Positions 1-13,824 are shown, counted from the first letter of the stretch. The stretch is DNA of 64,000 bases from Puffinus mauretanicus (GCA_023333565.1 JAJKFH010000921.1:372001-436000); one strand, 5' to 3'. A program made the numbers and translations. Notes: a model not told the origin generated them from the sequence alone.

Positions 1-3000
1 CAAAAACACTTATTACAAGTTAATGAACCCTCAGTTTAACGAGGCAGTAGGTCAGGAGAATATACATGCGATTCCCCTACAGGAAGGCCAGATGCTGAAA
101 CAGGAGATGGCTTTGCAAGCTCAAGGGAGCCCCCAAAGGACTGAACACAGCCCACACCTCTCTGGCTTAACAAGGTCCAGGGACACGGCACAGCAATTTA
201 TAGAAGAGCAACTTTGACACAGGCTGCAGGGCGAGGAGGGCGATTTCACACCAATTAGGAAACGCTGTGAAGAGCAGCCGAGGCAGAGGGAGTAGAGTTT
301 CAAAAAGCCATGCTATGCCAAGTCACTGATTGTATCTAATTGGAATATTTTAGGCAAATGAAAGCAGAAACGCTAGCAGGAATTTCCGACATGTATAGCG
401 AACGGGGAGAATATTGTATGTTCGGCTGAAGGGGTAGCAGAGGAAAGACAGCCAAAAGCAGTTTTCCAAAAGAGCGTCAGACAAAATAATATATTAGACC
501 CAGTTTTTGGCAGCAGGAGCCAGACTTTAAGGGTCTCGATACAGGCCCAGAGAGTCTTTCACCTTTCCAAAGCCCCCAGTCCAATCTCCATTTAATGCCG
601 CCTACAACTCAGTGATCCAGCTGAATCCCCCGTTACAACGTGAAGACACCACATGATTTACCATGGAAAGATGCCAGCTTTGTTGTCAGAAGTTTGTTGT
701 CAGAAGTCAAAAACAGGGAAGACACGGGCTGTGCTCAGGTTTAGGCTCGCAGAGTTTCACATTGACATTTTCTCAATTCCTGCTTGTTTGGGTGGGATCA
801 AAGAACAGAGAAGTTTGGTCAACAGCTTACAATTACGCCTGGTTTCTACTTAAAACCAAATGGCCTGCACCAAACTGATTCCAGATTTGCTCTGAGGACT
901 TGCAGCCTTTAAGGCATCAGCCAGGGAATCTGTACGAAATCCAAAACTTGAGCCTGAGTCTGGCAATGGAAACATGGCTCACAGCTTTCAGCAAAGCATC
1001 GGCAGCCTCCTTCGGCCTCGCTCCATCCCCATCCCAGTGCCTGCGCTGCAGGGAAACGCTGCAGCAAGTGTGCCCCAGCATGGACGTGGACAGACGGCCG
1101 CGCACGGCTCAAAAGCTACCATAGACCCACGTACTGCGGATTTCTTTCTGCGACTTCTCCTTGGCGTGTCCTACACGAAAACAAGTGGGGAAGCAACTTG
1201 AGAGCAAGAATGAAAGCAGAGACCAGCTAGATCCCAACAACTGCTGCGCTGCCGGCTGGACTCTCGCAAGGCAAATAAACCCCAGCAGCATCACCTCTGC
1301 AAACACGCAACGTTCACGAGCACAAAGGACGCAGATGAAGCAAAGAATTTGGGAACAAAGAGCGGGCATTTTTCTGAAGCATCTTGGTGGTGTAGGGAAT
1401 GGAAATAAACAGCATGTTACACTACTCAAAAGCTATGCTGAATTTCTCCAAGGGCCATCCTAGATCCAGCTCAGTTTTATGATATATTGCTTTTTAGGAC
1501 TCACAACTGCATTCCTGAAATAAGACCCTCGAACCCTCTGAAGATATACCAGCACTATGACTATTCTAAGATCAAGAGCAAGTTATTAATACATAGCAGA
1601 AGCGTGTGAATTGAAGGGGCAGGATGAACTGCCTGCAAATAAACAAAATTATAATGTTCTATTTTGAGGCACAAGTGTGAGCAGATTGCAGTGCTGGAGA
1701 GGACCCTGTCAGACCCTTGGATACCGCCCAGTTCAAGGCAAGAAGTCAGCGCAAAGATGTCTAATGGTTTATATTCGGGGCACAGAGAATGAAGAGATGG
1801 ATTGAAAGTTTGCTCTTCCGTGTTCTAAAATCCCCAGGACGATGTCCCCATCTTCCCTACAGGAATTTGAAGAACCACAGTGTGAGCTGCTGTGATTTCC
1901 TACCGACTCCATTGGCACAAGGTTCGGATTTTGGTGAAAGTGCCTTGGAGTGGCACTGAAGCAATCTTTAACTTCGGGGACGAAGAAAGCCAAAGGAATT
2001 TGGTTTCTTGCAGGATTTGTCCCAGTAGGATAAAGTTTTCTCAATATTTGCCTGCCCAGTAGCTGAAATTATGATTCTTTTCTCTTGTGCAAAGTCATAA
2101 AACAAAGGGTGACAGGCAACAGGTTGCACTCTGAGCTTCTGCAAGAAAAACACATTTGATACTTGCCCAAACATCAAGCTTAAGTAGATGTTCTCTGCAT
2201 TCCTCGTTAGATTTGTTCAACCCTTGCACAACTATAGAGTCCCGATACTTTATTCTTTAAGAAAACACGGGGCTTTGTCTACAAATGGGTAGTTCCTGGA
2301 GGTATTCCCTCTGGTTTGTTAAGTTCGTTGTGGGTCTTGGGACCCCATAAAGGGAGAGCAGACGGCCTTCTGCCAGAGAGTTAATAACCAGCACAGAAAG
2401 CAGAGTTGCTGCTGACAGACACTGTTTCCATAACCCACAGACAGAGAGGGCAGAGGGGATGGGGGAGATCAATAGACCTGGAGTGTGTGTGTAAGTCAGC
2501 GTGTCTCTGATCAGGTTTCCTCCAGGGGCTGGATCTCCTTTTTTTTTTCCCTTACCAGAAAAAAAATCTCCCAGCCTGAAAGAGTAAGTTTAGATATAGA
2601 TCTCCAGCCATAACAGAAAAAAAGAAAAGAAGAAAAGCAAAAAGCATATTCTTCTCCCATTTACACTGGTGTGAAACCAAGTGATCGCTTTACAGTGCTG
2701 TGACCGCAAGTACAGATTATTTTATCATTTTACGTGTTTTCATCTAGATTAATGAAGCTTTCATGCTCAGAGCATTTCGGTCAACACTTAACATTAACAT
2801 CCCATGTTTAAGGGCTTGTAAAAGCATTTGTAAAACAATGAGTAGGATTGTTATTTTTACAGCCAGGATTCCTGAGAAAATGAGTCATACGCAGCAGCAG
2901 CACTGCCTATTTCTTGGTCCCTTCCTCTCCATCACTCCTCCCCTGAAGCTGTTGAACCTTATGGCCCATTTCAACCACATTTGATAAAGGAATAGACCTC

Positions 3001-4702
3001 AGAAGGACATTCAGACCCTACCCGTTCTGTAGTTTCCAGAGCCTCTCCAACACCCCAAATTGCAGCAAGGTCTCCTCAACCCTCACCAGACCTCGGAGCG
3101 CTCAAGCAGGCATCCTCCTGGCTGCTTGCTCCAGCTCTGAACTGCGTCTTAGCACATTTCCAGACCTATGTATGGGTACTAAAGAAAACCTAGGAGCCAC
3201 CAGATCCAGTTTCTGCCATGGTTTGTGCCAGGCCTTCTCCTGCCTCTGAAGCAGACCCAGCTGCTTTTCTTGCACCAGCCGATGCAAGAACACCCTAACA
3301 CGTGCTTTTTGGTGTAGCGTCTTCAACTAATTCATGCTTATATCCCTTACCACTTTCATCCTATCCCCAAAAGCAAGCTTTTAAGACTCCTGCTCACTTT
3401 TCCTGAATATTACCGTGAACTTTTGGTCCCTGGCACATTTTGCACATCAGCGAGCGCTGCTTGTCTCGCGGGTGGGCTGGTCCCCCTTATCTCCCCAGCA
3501 GCCGCGCGGCTCAGCCATCGCAGCACTGCTTGACAGAAAGAGTGTCAGGATCTGCGTGCTGTAAAGGGCTCTTCCTCACCAGCAAAATGCCGTCATTCAT
3601 GCAAGGCTTAAACACTGGACATGCAGATGCCAGCTACAGACCCTCAGACCTGACATTTAACATCCCAAAGCCATTTATCACTCAGCACCCTTATCCTGGT
3701 TTAAAATCCCCAAGTCACAAGGCAAACAACTTAGTGGTTCATTTTTCTGTGCTTTTGTACGTTTTTGACTGCCTTTCTCCTTCCGTCTATTCAGCTGCTT
3801 CAATTAGCTTCCCCAGCGATCCCAATCTCTGCCGCTCTCCTCAGTGCCACCATTGTGTACCCACAAAACCTTTGGGTCTGCCCCATCCAAGCATGTCCGT
3901 ACTAGTTTCCCCATCAATTCCTCCACAATTTAGCAGTGCCATCTGATTCACAGCTTTTATATGTTCCCCGATAGCGGAGACCCCAGCGAGCTGCTCTGGC
4001 TGCCTTAGCATTTTAAACAGCTTTACCCTGAACTGGTCAGCTGAAAAGCACTTATTTCTACAGAAAAGGAGATGACATCAGCTGATGTGGGATAACCATG
4101 ACAACCTCCCCAGATCAGCAGGGCCACATGCTATTTGAATAAGTACGCAAAGTTTAACTCCCAACAACTTTCTAGGCAGGACCTCCAGTTTTAATTGACA
4201 GAGTGAATGCACGTACGCCTTTACATGCATCTCACCTGCGCTCCTACCAGCATTTTTATGAATTAAAGACTCCTAAGAGCTGGAGAAGGTAGCAGTACTG
4301 GTGGGAGGAAATACTTCCAAAACGGCATTTTGCATTCCTACCTGACACAGTTGACATGCAGATAAAGAGGATACTAGCCCCAAAGCTCCACTTCAATTTG
4401 TTTTCTAGCAGACTTGTACCGGCATCAAGAAATGGACTGTTTTGCCCAAGAAATGCACTTTGGGATTTGGCAGGTGATAGGACATCATGAATCAGGCTCC
4501 TCGTCTTTAATCATCTGCTAAGAAAGCAGAGACCTGAAAGTGTTTCAAAGCTTGGATTTGGATCCAAAACCACAACAAATCCATCTTCTAAATGCTATCT
4601 TCCTATGGGAAGGGCTCCATACCTAATCGGTATTTTCTTGCTCAAAGTGGGCTGGAAACATTTTTGAATAGGCTGGCGTGCAGAATCGAGAGGTAATACG
4701 TG
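1..4702. other. No gene recognised
   Basis: Intergenic or intronic DNA. The only low-complexity features are a T-run near 2540 and an A/G-rich stretch at about 2617-2645. Open frames up to 168 codons (3440-3946 plus) show no domain or splice context. Confidence 0.6.
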
Positions 4703-4853
4703 CTGGATCCAGAGAGGTTAATTCTCCACTGCCACACTTTTGAAGCATGGTCGCTTTTTGGAAAACCCCATGCTTTTCTACACCATTGCTTTCCAACATA
4801 TAAACTCTTTATTAAAATAAATAAGTGTAGGAGGATTAGCCTTCTGGATCCAG
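4703..4853. repeat. Imperfect inverted repeat, arms about 24 bp, span about 150 bp
   Basis: The left arm at 4703-4727 starts CTGGATCCAGAGAGGTTAAT. The right arm at 4830-4853, read in reverse, starts CTGGATCCAGAAGGCTAATC. The arms match at about 21 of 24 positions with one gap. Inside is a second inverted pair, AAGCATGG / CCATGCTT (about 4745 and 4768). The interior is A/T-rich. This could be a small non-autonomous DNA transposon remnant or a chance hairpin. No target-site duplication was recognised. Confidence 0.7.
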
Positions 4854-7598
4854 AATCTCTTACTCCCCAATTCTTCATAATGGTGTATTTATAAAACACA
4901 CGTGTCCCATTTTGGGGCAATTTAAAGTTTGCCTAGTACATAAATGCTTCATTAAAACAGCTGCTCACAATCTGTTAGTATAAATATTTTCCACCCCTTT
5001 CTGATCATCATGAAAGGCGGCCAAGGCTAGAGCCACGGATCCAAACAGCCTGCGCATTGGAGGTGTTCACAATTTACATTCACGTGCATACTAGAGGGCT
5101 TGAGCCTACTATCCGTGGCTCCCTTCCAACCTCTGGGAACGGCTGTTTTGCACCACTTGGGTCCTTCCAGACGGAGAAACCTCCGAGAGATGAGGGCAAG
5201 AGGGAATCCTGCCGAGTTCGCAGCAGCCCTCCTGAGCATTTCTGTGCAGCAGAACTTCACTGGGTGCAGTTACAGGGAAGCGTTAGTCCAGTATTGATGT
5301 GTCCGTTGCCGAAAAGGAGCGGTCCCTCCCCCACCGCGTGCCCCTGCCCATCTGCTCCTGCTCCAGCCCTTGCACCAGCCCTGCTGTTCTGGTGGCCCTA
5401 CAGCAGCCTGGATCAGGAAACAGATCCAGCTGGGAAAATAATTTCCCCACACACACATTTTCTCACCCCTGCTTCAAGTATTTCTTACAAGTTAAAAAAC
5501 TCGAGCAGAAGAAAAAAAAAAAACACACAACCAAACATGAAGGATGCAACCCAGATTGTACAGCTCCAACCCTAATAAACACTCCCAGCCCGAAACCAGC
5601 AGATCGAATACAACTCACACACATAATGAATATCTCGTCACCTATAAACGACATCCTAATTTGAGACGAGCAGGCCCCAAGGGGTCTAGCCCAGAGCAGG
5701 GAAGTCTCCTCCTCCTAACACGTCCCTGCCAGCATTGAACAAAGACTTGTTCACTGGCCCAAAAGATCTGTTTGACTTGGAAAAATTAATCATGCCCAGA
5801 AAGCCAGTCTCCTTGAGATCAGGAGGCTCAATTCCACCTTTCATTAAACCCCTGCCCTTCTGGAATAACTGCAACCAAGTCAGCAGGGTCACATCTGATT
5901 CATACTGCGACGGGGGATGAAACCTGAACCACAGGCTCAGATCATTAATCCTGTTATCTGGCTGCCTCCCTGCATCAATCCAGAGAGGAGGAAGCCTCTT
6001 TATCGCGGTTCTATGCCTCACGATGAAATAATTCAACTGGATTAAATCAGCTCTTTGGGTGCATCAATCATGCCATTGTCCCCAGAGCAGGAAGTTTCCT
6101 CCTCAGCCTTTAGCCACCTCTGCCCTGACCCATATTCCAAGGACTTCCCTGCACATTTCGCTCATGCCTGTATTTTGCATTTACTTACACAAGCAGCTGT
6201 GATAATAAAAATAAAAAAATTAAAAAGCTAATAAACAATAAAGCCAATAACTCTTCAAGTCATATAGGGTCTAAGAGATGCAGTGATGCCTAGTGAGATT
6301 TTCAATAGAAGCACCTTATAACCTGCTAAAAATTTCTCCAAGTAGGGTGCCTTGGAGCTTTTGAAACTACCACTGAGCACCTGCCTGAACTGAAGTCTCA
6401 CCCAGGGACCCACATCTTCAAAAAACATTGACTCCCAGTAACTCTGTAAGACTTCGGCAGTATCAGATGCTGAATACCCCCAAGGCAGTACCAGAGCAAG
6501 GCACCAGGCAGATATACTGTCCCCGTATACATGTCTACATGTAAGAGCTGGGAAACCCAGGGAGTACAAGAAGCAGAAGGACAACAGCAACTGTAGTCCT
6601 TTGCTAAGATCTCTGAAAGCACTGGGTTCTCCAAAGGAGAAGATTTTTCTCTTAAAACTGTTTCTTGCCACAGAGATGACAGCAAAACCCATGTCCTACT
6701 TTTTGACCCAGTTGATATGCTGTGAGAGATGGCACAAAAGATGAGAGGAACAATTTTTCCTTTAACTTATAACTTGTGGGGATGCTGCAAGGCTCACAGG
6801 ATGAGTTTTGGGGCATCAATGGTGCTGCTCGTTCAGCAGTGCAGTTAGAGGTGGGGAAAAAGCATGGGAGCAGAATTCCCCCTGGGATCCTCGCATCCAA
6901 AAACACTCGCGTTCTCTGAGCAGGAAATATCTCCTCCTTCACAAAATGAGTCCAGAGCTACCAAGGAGCCCCCTCTGCTCCTCGCTAACCCCCATCTGAA
7001 CTCACGTCAGGGAATTAATTGTTTGCGCTTAGCAGAGACGTGGCGCAAAGGGACTCCGGGGGAGGGAAGAAAAAGTGATCAGAAAGGATCAGTCGTTGGG
7101 CTACGTGGGATTTGGAATCTGGACATGTGAACTTTACAGAACAAAATAGGCTTTCCATAGCATTATTTACTCTCCTGATACAGAGATAAACCATCACTTC
7201 CTTGCGTTACCCTCTTCCAAGTGAGAGCAGTGAGAAACATGACAAAAAAGCATTCCCATTTAAATCCATGCTCTTTTCCCCCCCACTCCCTCTCACAAAC
7301 ACACATTTGTTTTGAGCCTCAGGTTAACAAAAACCACAAAGCCCCACTTAGCCAAAACCACAACATTTTCCTTGATTTGGGGTCAAAACTGACAAGTTCT
7401 GCCTGTTTTCCTCCTGCAGCCATCAATCTTCTCAGGTTCACTCTCAGAGCACCTCAGTTATACTGAAAAGTTCACAGACCTGGCACAAGTTTGGGATTTA
7501 TTATTAAACCTGCCAGATTTCAGGTTTGATTTATGACTCTTTCATACAGCCACGTTATCGAGTAGAGACAGGCCCTGCAGTGCGTGCTGTGAGGCGTT
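4854..7598. other. No gene recognised
   Basis: Apart from the direct-repeat pair at 5690/6081, nothing was recognised. An A-run lies at about 5512-5522. Frames up to 172 codons (5057-5575 plus) look like chance. Confidence 0.6.
5690..6104. repeat. Direct repeat pair, about 25 bp, 391 bp apart
   Basis: CCCAGAGCAGGGAAGTCTCC at 5690 onward (25 bp) recurs as CCCAGAGCAGGAAGTTTCCT at 6081 onward (24 bp), both ending TCCTCCTC, with one gap and one mismatch. The 366 bp between them carries no recognised element. Confidence 0.7.
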
Positions 7599-7680
7599 CA
7601 TAAAGCTATAAACTTTGAAGCCAAAAGGGACCACTTAGGTCTGGTCTGACCCCCCATATAAACGTAGAGCAGCCACCCCT
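7599..7680 (-). mobile_element. Ancient CR1-type LINE 3' end fragment
   Basis: On the plus strand, GAAGCCAAAAGGGACCACTT, then TAGGTCTGGTCTGACCCCCC and ATATAAACG resemble the reverse complement of the old CR1 3' end (GGCCAGAAGGGACCATTATG, ATCATCTAGTCTGACCTCCT, GTATAACA). It is a short, diverged piece of the same class as the fragment at 19020, in the opposite orientation. Confidence 0.65.
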
Positions 7681-9732
7681 CCAGCCACCGCCAGGAACAG
7701 GGCTGTAGCTTCTAACAAGACTTTTACATTTTCTCTTTCGGCACCTCTGTGGTTTCTAGAGGCTGCTTGCAGCAGAAAAGACCTCGTGGAGCAAAGCAAG
7801 AGGGGAGGGACCCCCTCACCGTGCCCTCGGTTCTCCTGTGGCTTGGCAGCTTTCTGCAGCGATGCTGAAGGCTGCGAGAAGAGCGCAGGGGGGTGAAGCT
7901 GTTCCTCTCATCAGGTTGTGGGTTACAGACTTTCTCCCCCGGTCGGAGCGTTTCAGCTCCATGCATGATCACGGCATTGCGTTCTCCACTCTGGCTCAGA
8001 AGCATCACTGCCTTTTTGCATTCGGCCTCTGCGTTCAGCAGCAAGACTCTTTCCCGCAGCTCCCCCCGGGACACCCCTAACAGGGACAGGGCAGGATTCC
8101 TGCCGCATTACACCAGCTCCGCTGCCCTTGGGCACCTCCCTTCTGGGCCCAAAAGTCACGACTTCCAGCACTTCCCCCGGATTACAGAGGTAGGGAAGGG
8201 CTGTACACACACAGCCCCGTTCTTGAAGACCTGTTTGCAACCCCCCCCACCACTCCGCACGGACCCAGCCCCATCCATGCACCTCCAGCTCAAAGCCTCA
8301 CCACGCATCCCCCTCCTCCTGCAGCCCCCCAACACCTCCCCACACACAGAGTCACCCTAAAGCTGATTCCCCCAGCCCCGTAATTGGGAAGGAGCTCTTG
8401 GAGACAGGTCGAGAGGCAGCTGTGACACAGCAGGACGGATTGAACCCCAAAGTCACCGGCACCAGCCGCGCCGCAGCAGCGGGGACCCAGCACCGCTGCT
8501 GCCCAGAGGGGCTGGATGCTGGAGAGCATCCCTGCGGTCTTAAATAGGCCTGAATTAGCAAGCACTGGGTTTTCTCCCCAGGTTTTCACCAGTATAACTC
8601 CCTGCAAGCCTCAGGGTCTCTGTGAATAAGCAGAGCTGTTACCAGCCTTAGTTCACCAATGCACTCGCTACCCTAAACACAACCGGGACCCCAAAACTCC
8701 CTGTTCCTTTGCACATCCTCCCAGAGGGGCCTGATCTGGCATTGAACGTTATCCGAAACGTCACAGGCGTGGCATTTACTTATCACACACTGGCACCAGC
8801 ACAGTCCGAAAGAGCAGGAACTGCTGGAGCAAGGGGTGCCCAAAGGCTCCCGGCCAGCTGTGCTGGATGCTGCAAAGGAAGGCAGAAAAAAGAAATAAAT
8901 AAAAAAACCCCACCAGATTCCTGTCAATATGACCCATAGCGGAAACAAAAATTGGGACCAACTGACATTAAGCCAGAAGACAAACCTCCATTTATGTGAG
9001 CTTCCAGAGGCCTCGGAGAGATTACAGCAAGTGTGGAGAGGAAATAGTAAAAAGCACGCACAGGAAACCCTGACGTTTTGTCGCTAAGCCACATGTCCAG
9101 CATAAAATGGTTAATACTTTTTTCTTGGATTTGCAAGGTGACATTTATATTATTTGTATATATTTTATGTATATATAATAAATGTAATTTATTTATTTTA
9201 CGTTTTAAACTCCAAAGATGTCAAAGGCAATCTGCAGAGACGGAGGGCAATTTACTGCCAAGGTTTCGGGAGCAGTCCCAGGGGCCCCGTTTGCAGTTAT
9301 AACAACACATTTTATCTCCTGCGCAAGCAGGAAGGGGGGGTGTAGCAAGAGGGAGAGACGGAAGTAAGCGCTGGCAGTGAATCAGATGATGTCTATTAGG
9401 GAGATAATAAGCAGAGATTACACACTTGGCAACTGTTTTGCACCGTGCCCTCAGTTTATAAAGCTCAGGTTCCCCCGCCGGGATTACTGGCTGTCCCATA
9501 ATGCCTTAGGTAGTTTAGTCTAAAAGCACATCCCGCCAGGAAGACCTGGTGCGGCTGAGCCGCCTCGTGCTCTCCCCTTTCGGTTTCGGTGAAACTCCCG
9601 TCTTCGGTAGAGGTTCAGCACAAGGCGGGCGAAGTGCTCCAGCCCCAGCCCTTCACAGCTTCCGAGGACTCCCAGTGCTGCACATCCAGCACTCCAAGTG
9701 GGTGGTATGCCCGACTGCCAAGTTTTCATGTT
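7681..9732. other. No gene recognised
   Basis: C-rich sequence at about 8230-8345 gives many overlapping open frames on both strands, none with a known motif. An A/T-rich stretch with TATATA runs lies at about 9140-9200. Confidence 0.6.
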
Positions 9733-9755
9733 GAATAGTACTATTCCAGTACTAC

Positions 9756-9782
9756 TTTTTTTTTTTTTAAAAAAAAAAAAAA
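9756..9782. repeat. T13-A14 homopolymer junction
   Basis: Thirteen Ts are followed directly by fourteen As, which form a self-complementary tract immediately next to the minisatellite. A perfect 14-bp palindrome, GAATAGTACTATTC, lies just to the left at 9733-9746. Confidence 0.97.
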
Positions 9783-9860
9783 GGCAAACAACACCCGCAT
9801 GGCAAACACCCGCATGGCAAACACCCGCATGGCAAACACCCGCATGGCAAACACCCGCAA
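9783..9860. repeat. 15-bp minisatellite, 5 copies
   Basis: The unit is GGCAAACACCCGCAT. The first copy is 18 bp (an extra ACA), the next three are identical (9801-9815, 9816-9830, 9831-9845), and the last differs at its final base. Because the unit is a multiple of three it gives an open frame on both strands (GCLPC repeated on the minus strand); this is a consequence of the repeat and not evidence for a gene. Confidence 0.97.
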
Positions 9861-12800
9861 GAGCTCAGCCGGAGCCACCACCTCGCACCAGAGAGCTCCC
9901 GGCCGGGGCGCGCGGCAGCCTGCTCAGTAGCAGCGTTGCGTCTAACGCAGTGCAAACTGTGCGTTTTGGAGGGGGTCTTAACTAACCCACACCCTTGCTT
10001 GAAAATGCCTGGAAGCCCGGCAGAATACTGTTTCGGATTCAATGTTGCTGACACTAAGAAATTCTTGATTTGACAGTGTTGCTTAGTGGAAAAGCAAAAA
10101 TATGACCTATTCAAAGCTTTCTCTACAGTTCCTTGTTCACTTGAAGACAAGATGGCCAAAGCTTTCTAAGTTACCCAAGTGAGCTCCAAGTGTTGTATTT
10201 CATTTCTTAGTACAGTGAATCTCAGCCCTGGTTCCCTCCAGAACTTCAAAAACTTCAAAGGAACAGCACTTGGCTCTAAAAAACGTTTGCTGTCTTACCA
10301 CAGTGACTCACTATTTTTACGCCAGTAAATGGTCACAAACTTCTATTTGTTTTTGCAGACGCTCTCCGGCTTCTCGCAAGCTTCGCTCTGCCCTTTTGCT
10401 TTGGCACTTGAAGGTTTTCTTGCAGCAACCCACAGTGCCATGTCCTCCCTAGGTAACAGCTAAATTCGGCAGTGGTAACAGACCCGCGGTAAGTGTGGGA
10501 CCAAGGAAAATATTGTCCCTCCTCTGCTGTGAGGTTTGCCCACCTGGTTGCCTGCACTAGATTCTTAATTAAGTCAGGTACAGCTGCAGGAGAAAAACCA
10601 ATGAATCAGCAACTCCCCTACACCACCAAACAACTCAAAGCACAGAGCAACAAGTGTGGGAGGCAGGGAGGAAAAACCCCAAACAATCATTTTTAGTAAT
10701 GATTTTTTAGGTGGTGTGACCCCAACTGCCCGAAACAGGAAAGTAATCAACAACAGCATCTCCAGCAACCAAAGCTGGGTCTCTCTAATATGTATGCTAA
10801 AGCTTCAATAGGAGATGCCGAAACCATAAGGTGAATTTCTTTGGCCAACGTTGGAAGGAAATATAATTAGGTGACTGGAATAGGCACTTTTGGACCTAAA
10901 TTTGGTAAAAACCACGAAAATGCTCAACTATTCACTTGAGCATGTGCTGAAATACTTTGCTCAATAGTTCCAATTTAGACAGATACTGGACTAACGCTAT
11001 TTATATATTAAAATCCTTCAGCTATTACTAATTTCTTTTTAGTTCTCTAGCTGCATGGCTTAATGAATGAGTTTTGTCCCAAATACATCCACATTCTCAT
11101 CTGTTCTGTGCATTAATTCTCAAAAGGAGCTTCAGTAGAGGATTTCTTATCTATGCATTCATCAGTTCAAACTCCCTAGTGAGGTCATTTCCGAAGTTTT
11201 TAATAAAAAGAGACTTTTGATTCTTGGGGTCATGTTGCAAATTATATCTTCACTAATCTAGCAGAGGTCGAAAAAGAAGTTGGAGTCAAAGAGCATCTCT
11301 GACTCCTCAGCACACGTGTGTCTCGAGGTTTTTAAAAATACACAGTCCTGCTGTTATAAATAGAGCATTCTTCTCCAAGGTCAAAAGCTTTCAAAGTCCA
11401 GGAAAACATCTCTTTATTTCTTTTTATAATGATTATATGTTTTTTTCAGAATAAGGGTGCACTAAACTGGGACAAGAGTTGCTCTCAGGGGCAGCGTTTC
11501 ACCCCAGCTATTTTTACATTGTCGGAGGGTTAATGTGAACGTCAGTGTCATTTCCTTTGTCAGGCACTTCAACAGCACATCACCAAGAACAGCAGCTAGT
11601 GTTTACCTTTTTTAACTCAAGAAGAGAGTAAGAACATGAAAGTCAACAGAGGGAAGATGAACAGTTTTCCACTGAGCCCTTTTCAAGGACATGAGCGCAG
11701 GAAGGTATCACGGTAGGGTAAATCCCAGTGCTTGAGGTTGTGATCAGTTCTCTTACACTAAAAGGTGCTCTGACGTGTAGGAAACAGCAGTTGCCCCAGA
11801 CAGACGAGGCTTTTCCACATCCACAAGCACAGCCGGACTGACCGATCAGGACACACAAAAGCAAAAGAGCAGCTTGGATCATGGGAAAGCACTCTTCAGA
11901 AGTGCTCTTATTTTCTCACATCCCTACTCAGTAAACACATGCTTTAAGGTAAACTTATGCTCAAGCTGTCCTTTAAAGAACAGGAAGTTTCACCTATTTT
12001 AGCAGGACATAAGCATTTTCCCAAGCGCTTCGCTGAATCAGGGTGGCAGCTTGCAAGTTTGACCAAGTTTGGCTATGCTTTCTGGAACATGCAGCCCAAC
12101 AGGACCATAGTCCTGCTGCAAGACCTTGGCTGTTACCAGTCTGCAAATGATCATGAAGCCAGCAGCAGCCCACCCTCACCAGGTGTTACACTGCTCACAG
12201 GAGTATTAAGTAGTCATATGTACTGAGTAGCCACATGAAGGCAACAAACCAGACACCACGTGGAAAGAAAACCAAGAGGTCAATAGTTGAGATGTGACAG
12301 GACTAAGGGATCCTGTGAAAAGGTATTTCTTCACGTAATGGGCACTTATTCATAGTCGTCCTGGTTCTCCAGGTGCAACAGTCCCTCTTCTATCTCCAAT
12401 ACTTGGTCATTTCCTTGGGGATGGATGAAGAGAATGACCGCAGTTAGCTCTCTAACTGGCCTTACTCTGGGGTGATCTCATACAGCAATTCATGCCTCTA
12501 CATTCAGGATCTCTCCTTTCTGGTCAGCTGAAACTGCGTGGAGACAACTCCTGTGAATATCTCCCCAGGTTCTGCTTGGAGGGCTGTAGAATGAACAGGA
12601 CAATGCCTTTGCATGGTACACAAATCCAGGTGTTATAAAGAAAATTTAGTTCTTCCAGGGGTCAGACCTGCAAACAGAACCTGCAGTGTCCAGAAATTGT
12701 TTTAGCTCCTACTCTTGAATAGTCAAGATACAAAGCCTGGTTTGTTTTCAAACAAACCAGTTCATAGGGGTCTGTCATGGGGTTTTTCATGGGGTTGGCC

Positions 12801-13824
12801 ATTCTACTGTCTTTGGGTTCAACCTAAAATAAGAGAATACAAATCAGATAGAAGATGCCACCTCCTTTTATCTTACTATCACTTCTATGTCAGGCTAGGC
12901 TTGGCAATCACTGAGAGAGAGGTGGTGGGATCTTTGAAATAAGTAAAGCGCATGCACTCTTCCAGAAGAGCAGTAACAGGACACTGTAGGTTTACTGAGG
13001 GACACATTACTGTGCTGACCTACTAGTTAACTTGAGGTTTTAAAAAAGTCTCTTTTGGAACAGCACAGGGAATGCTTTTAGGACCTCAGATTTTGAGGAG
13101 CTGCTCTACAACGTGATAATGTACATGCTTTCTTCAAGCTCTTCTGTTCCTGTATTGACGCCAGGACATTAAAAGGGTGTTGAGTGGTGCTGAGCCTCTT
13201 GAGGGGTCATTAACATCACGTGCGGTACTGGAGTTATTTTCACTGGCTCAAACCATCCTCGCCTGCTGATGAGCAGGCAGGGGTCAGAGAAAGTTGCTGT
13301 GGTCATAGAAACACATCCCTCAGGGTCCATCTTTCCTCTCCTTTCTCCAGGACACCTTAGGGCTCTTGGCCAAGCCCAAAGCCATTTTTCCAAAGCAACA
13401 TCTCCTCCTGGTTGCACTGCCCATCATCACAATGGCTTTGGAACTGCAGTAGCAGTGCAAGGACTGCATTTGGGGAGCTATCCTAGCAGAGCCCTTGGCC
13501 ATATGGACCATGTGTGAATTTTACCAGTCCCAAGACCAGTGTTCATTATTCATAAACATGCCACCTCCTTTCACATGCTCAGACAACTTCCCCAAAAACA
13601 CTCTCAGCTTTACAAAATCCCAGCAGCTCAGTTGTTCCACAAAAGTTAACACCCAAGGGCAATATGAATCTAACAACTTGTGCATTAGGCAAGTGTGGAA
13701 GTGAGGTGCTTTTCCCTACCCTCCTCCTGCACTAATTCTGCCCTGGCCAGTCCCTCCAGTGTTAAGCTAACTCAGCCGGCAAGGAGAACAGCTCCTAGGC
13801 TTAGAGACAGTCCCTGTATTGGAA

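Noticed and set aside
9767..10159. Cysteine-rich minus-strand frame with GCLPC repeats
   Set aside because: The repeats are only the translation of the 15-bp minisatellite.
11643..11882. Minus-strand frame starting MIQAALLLLCVLIGQSGC, resembling a secretion signal
   Set aside because: Hydrophobic start with a possible donor soon after, but the initiation context is weak, no mature domain is recognised and no partner exon was found.
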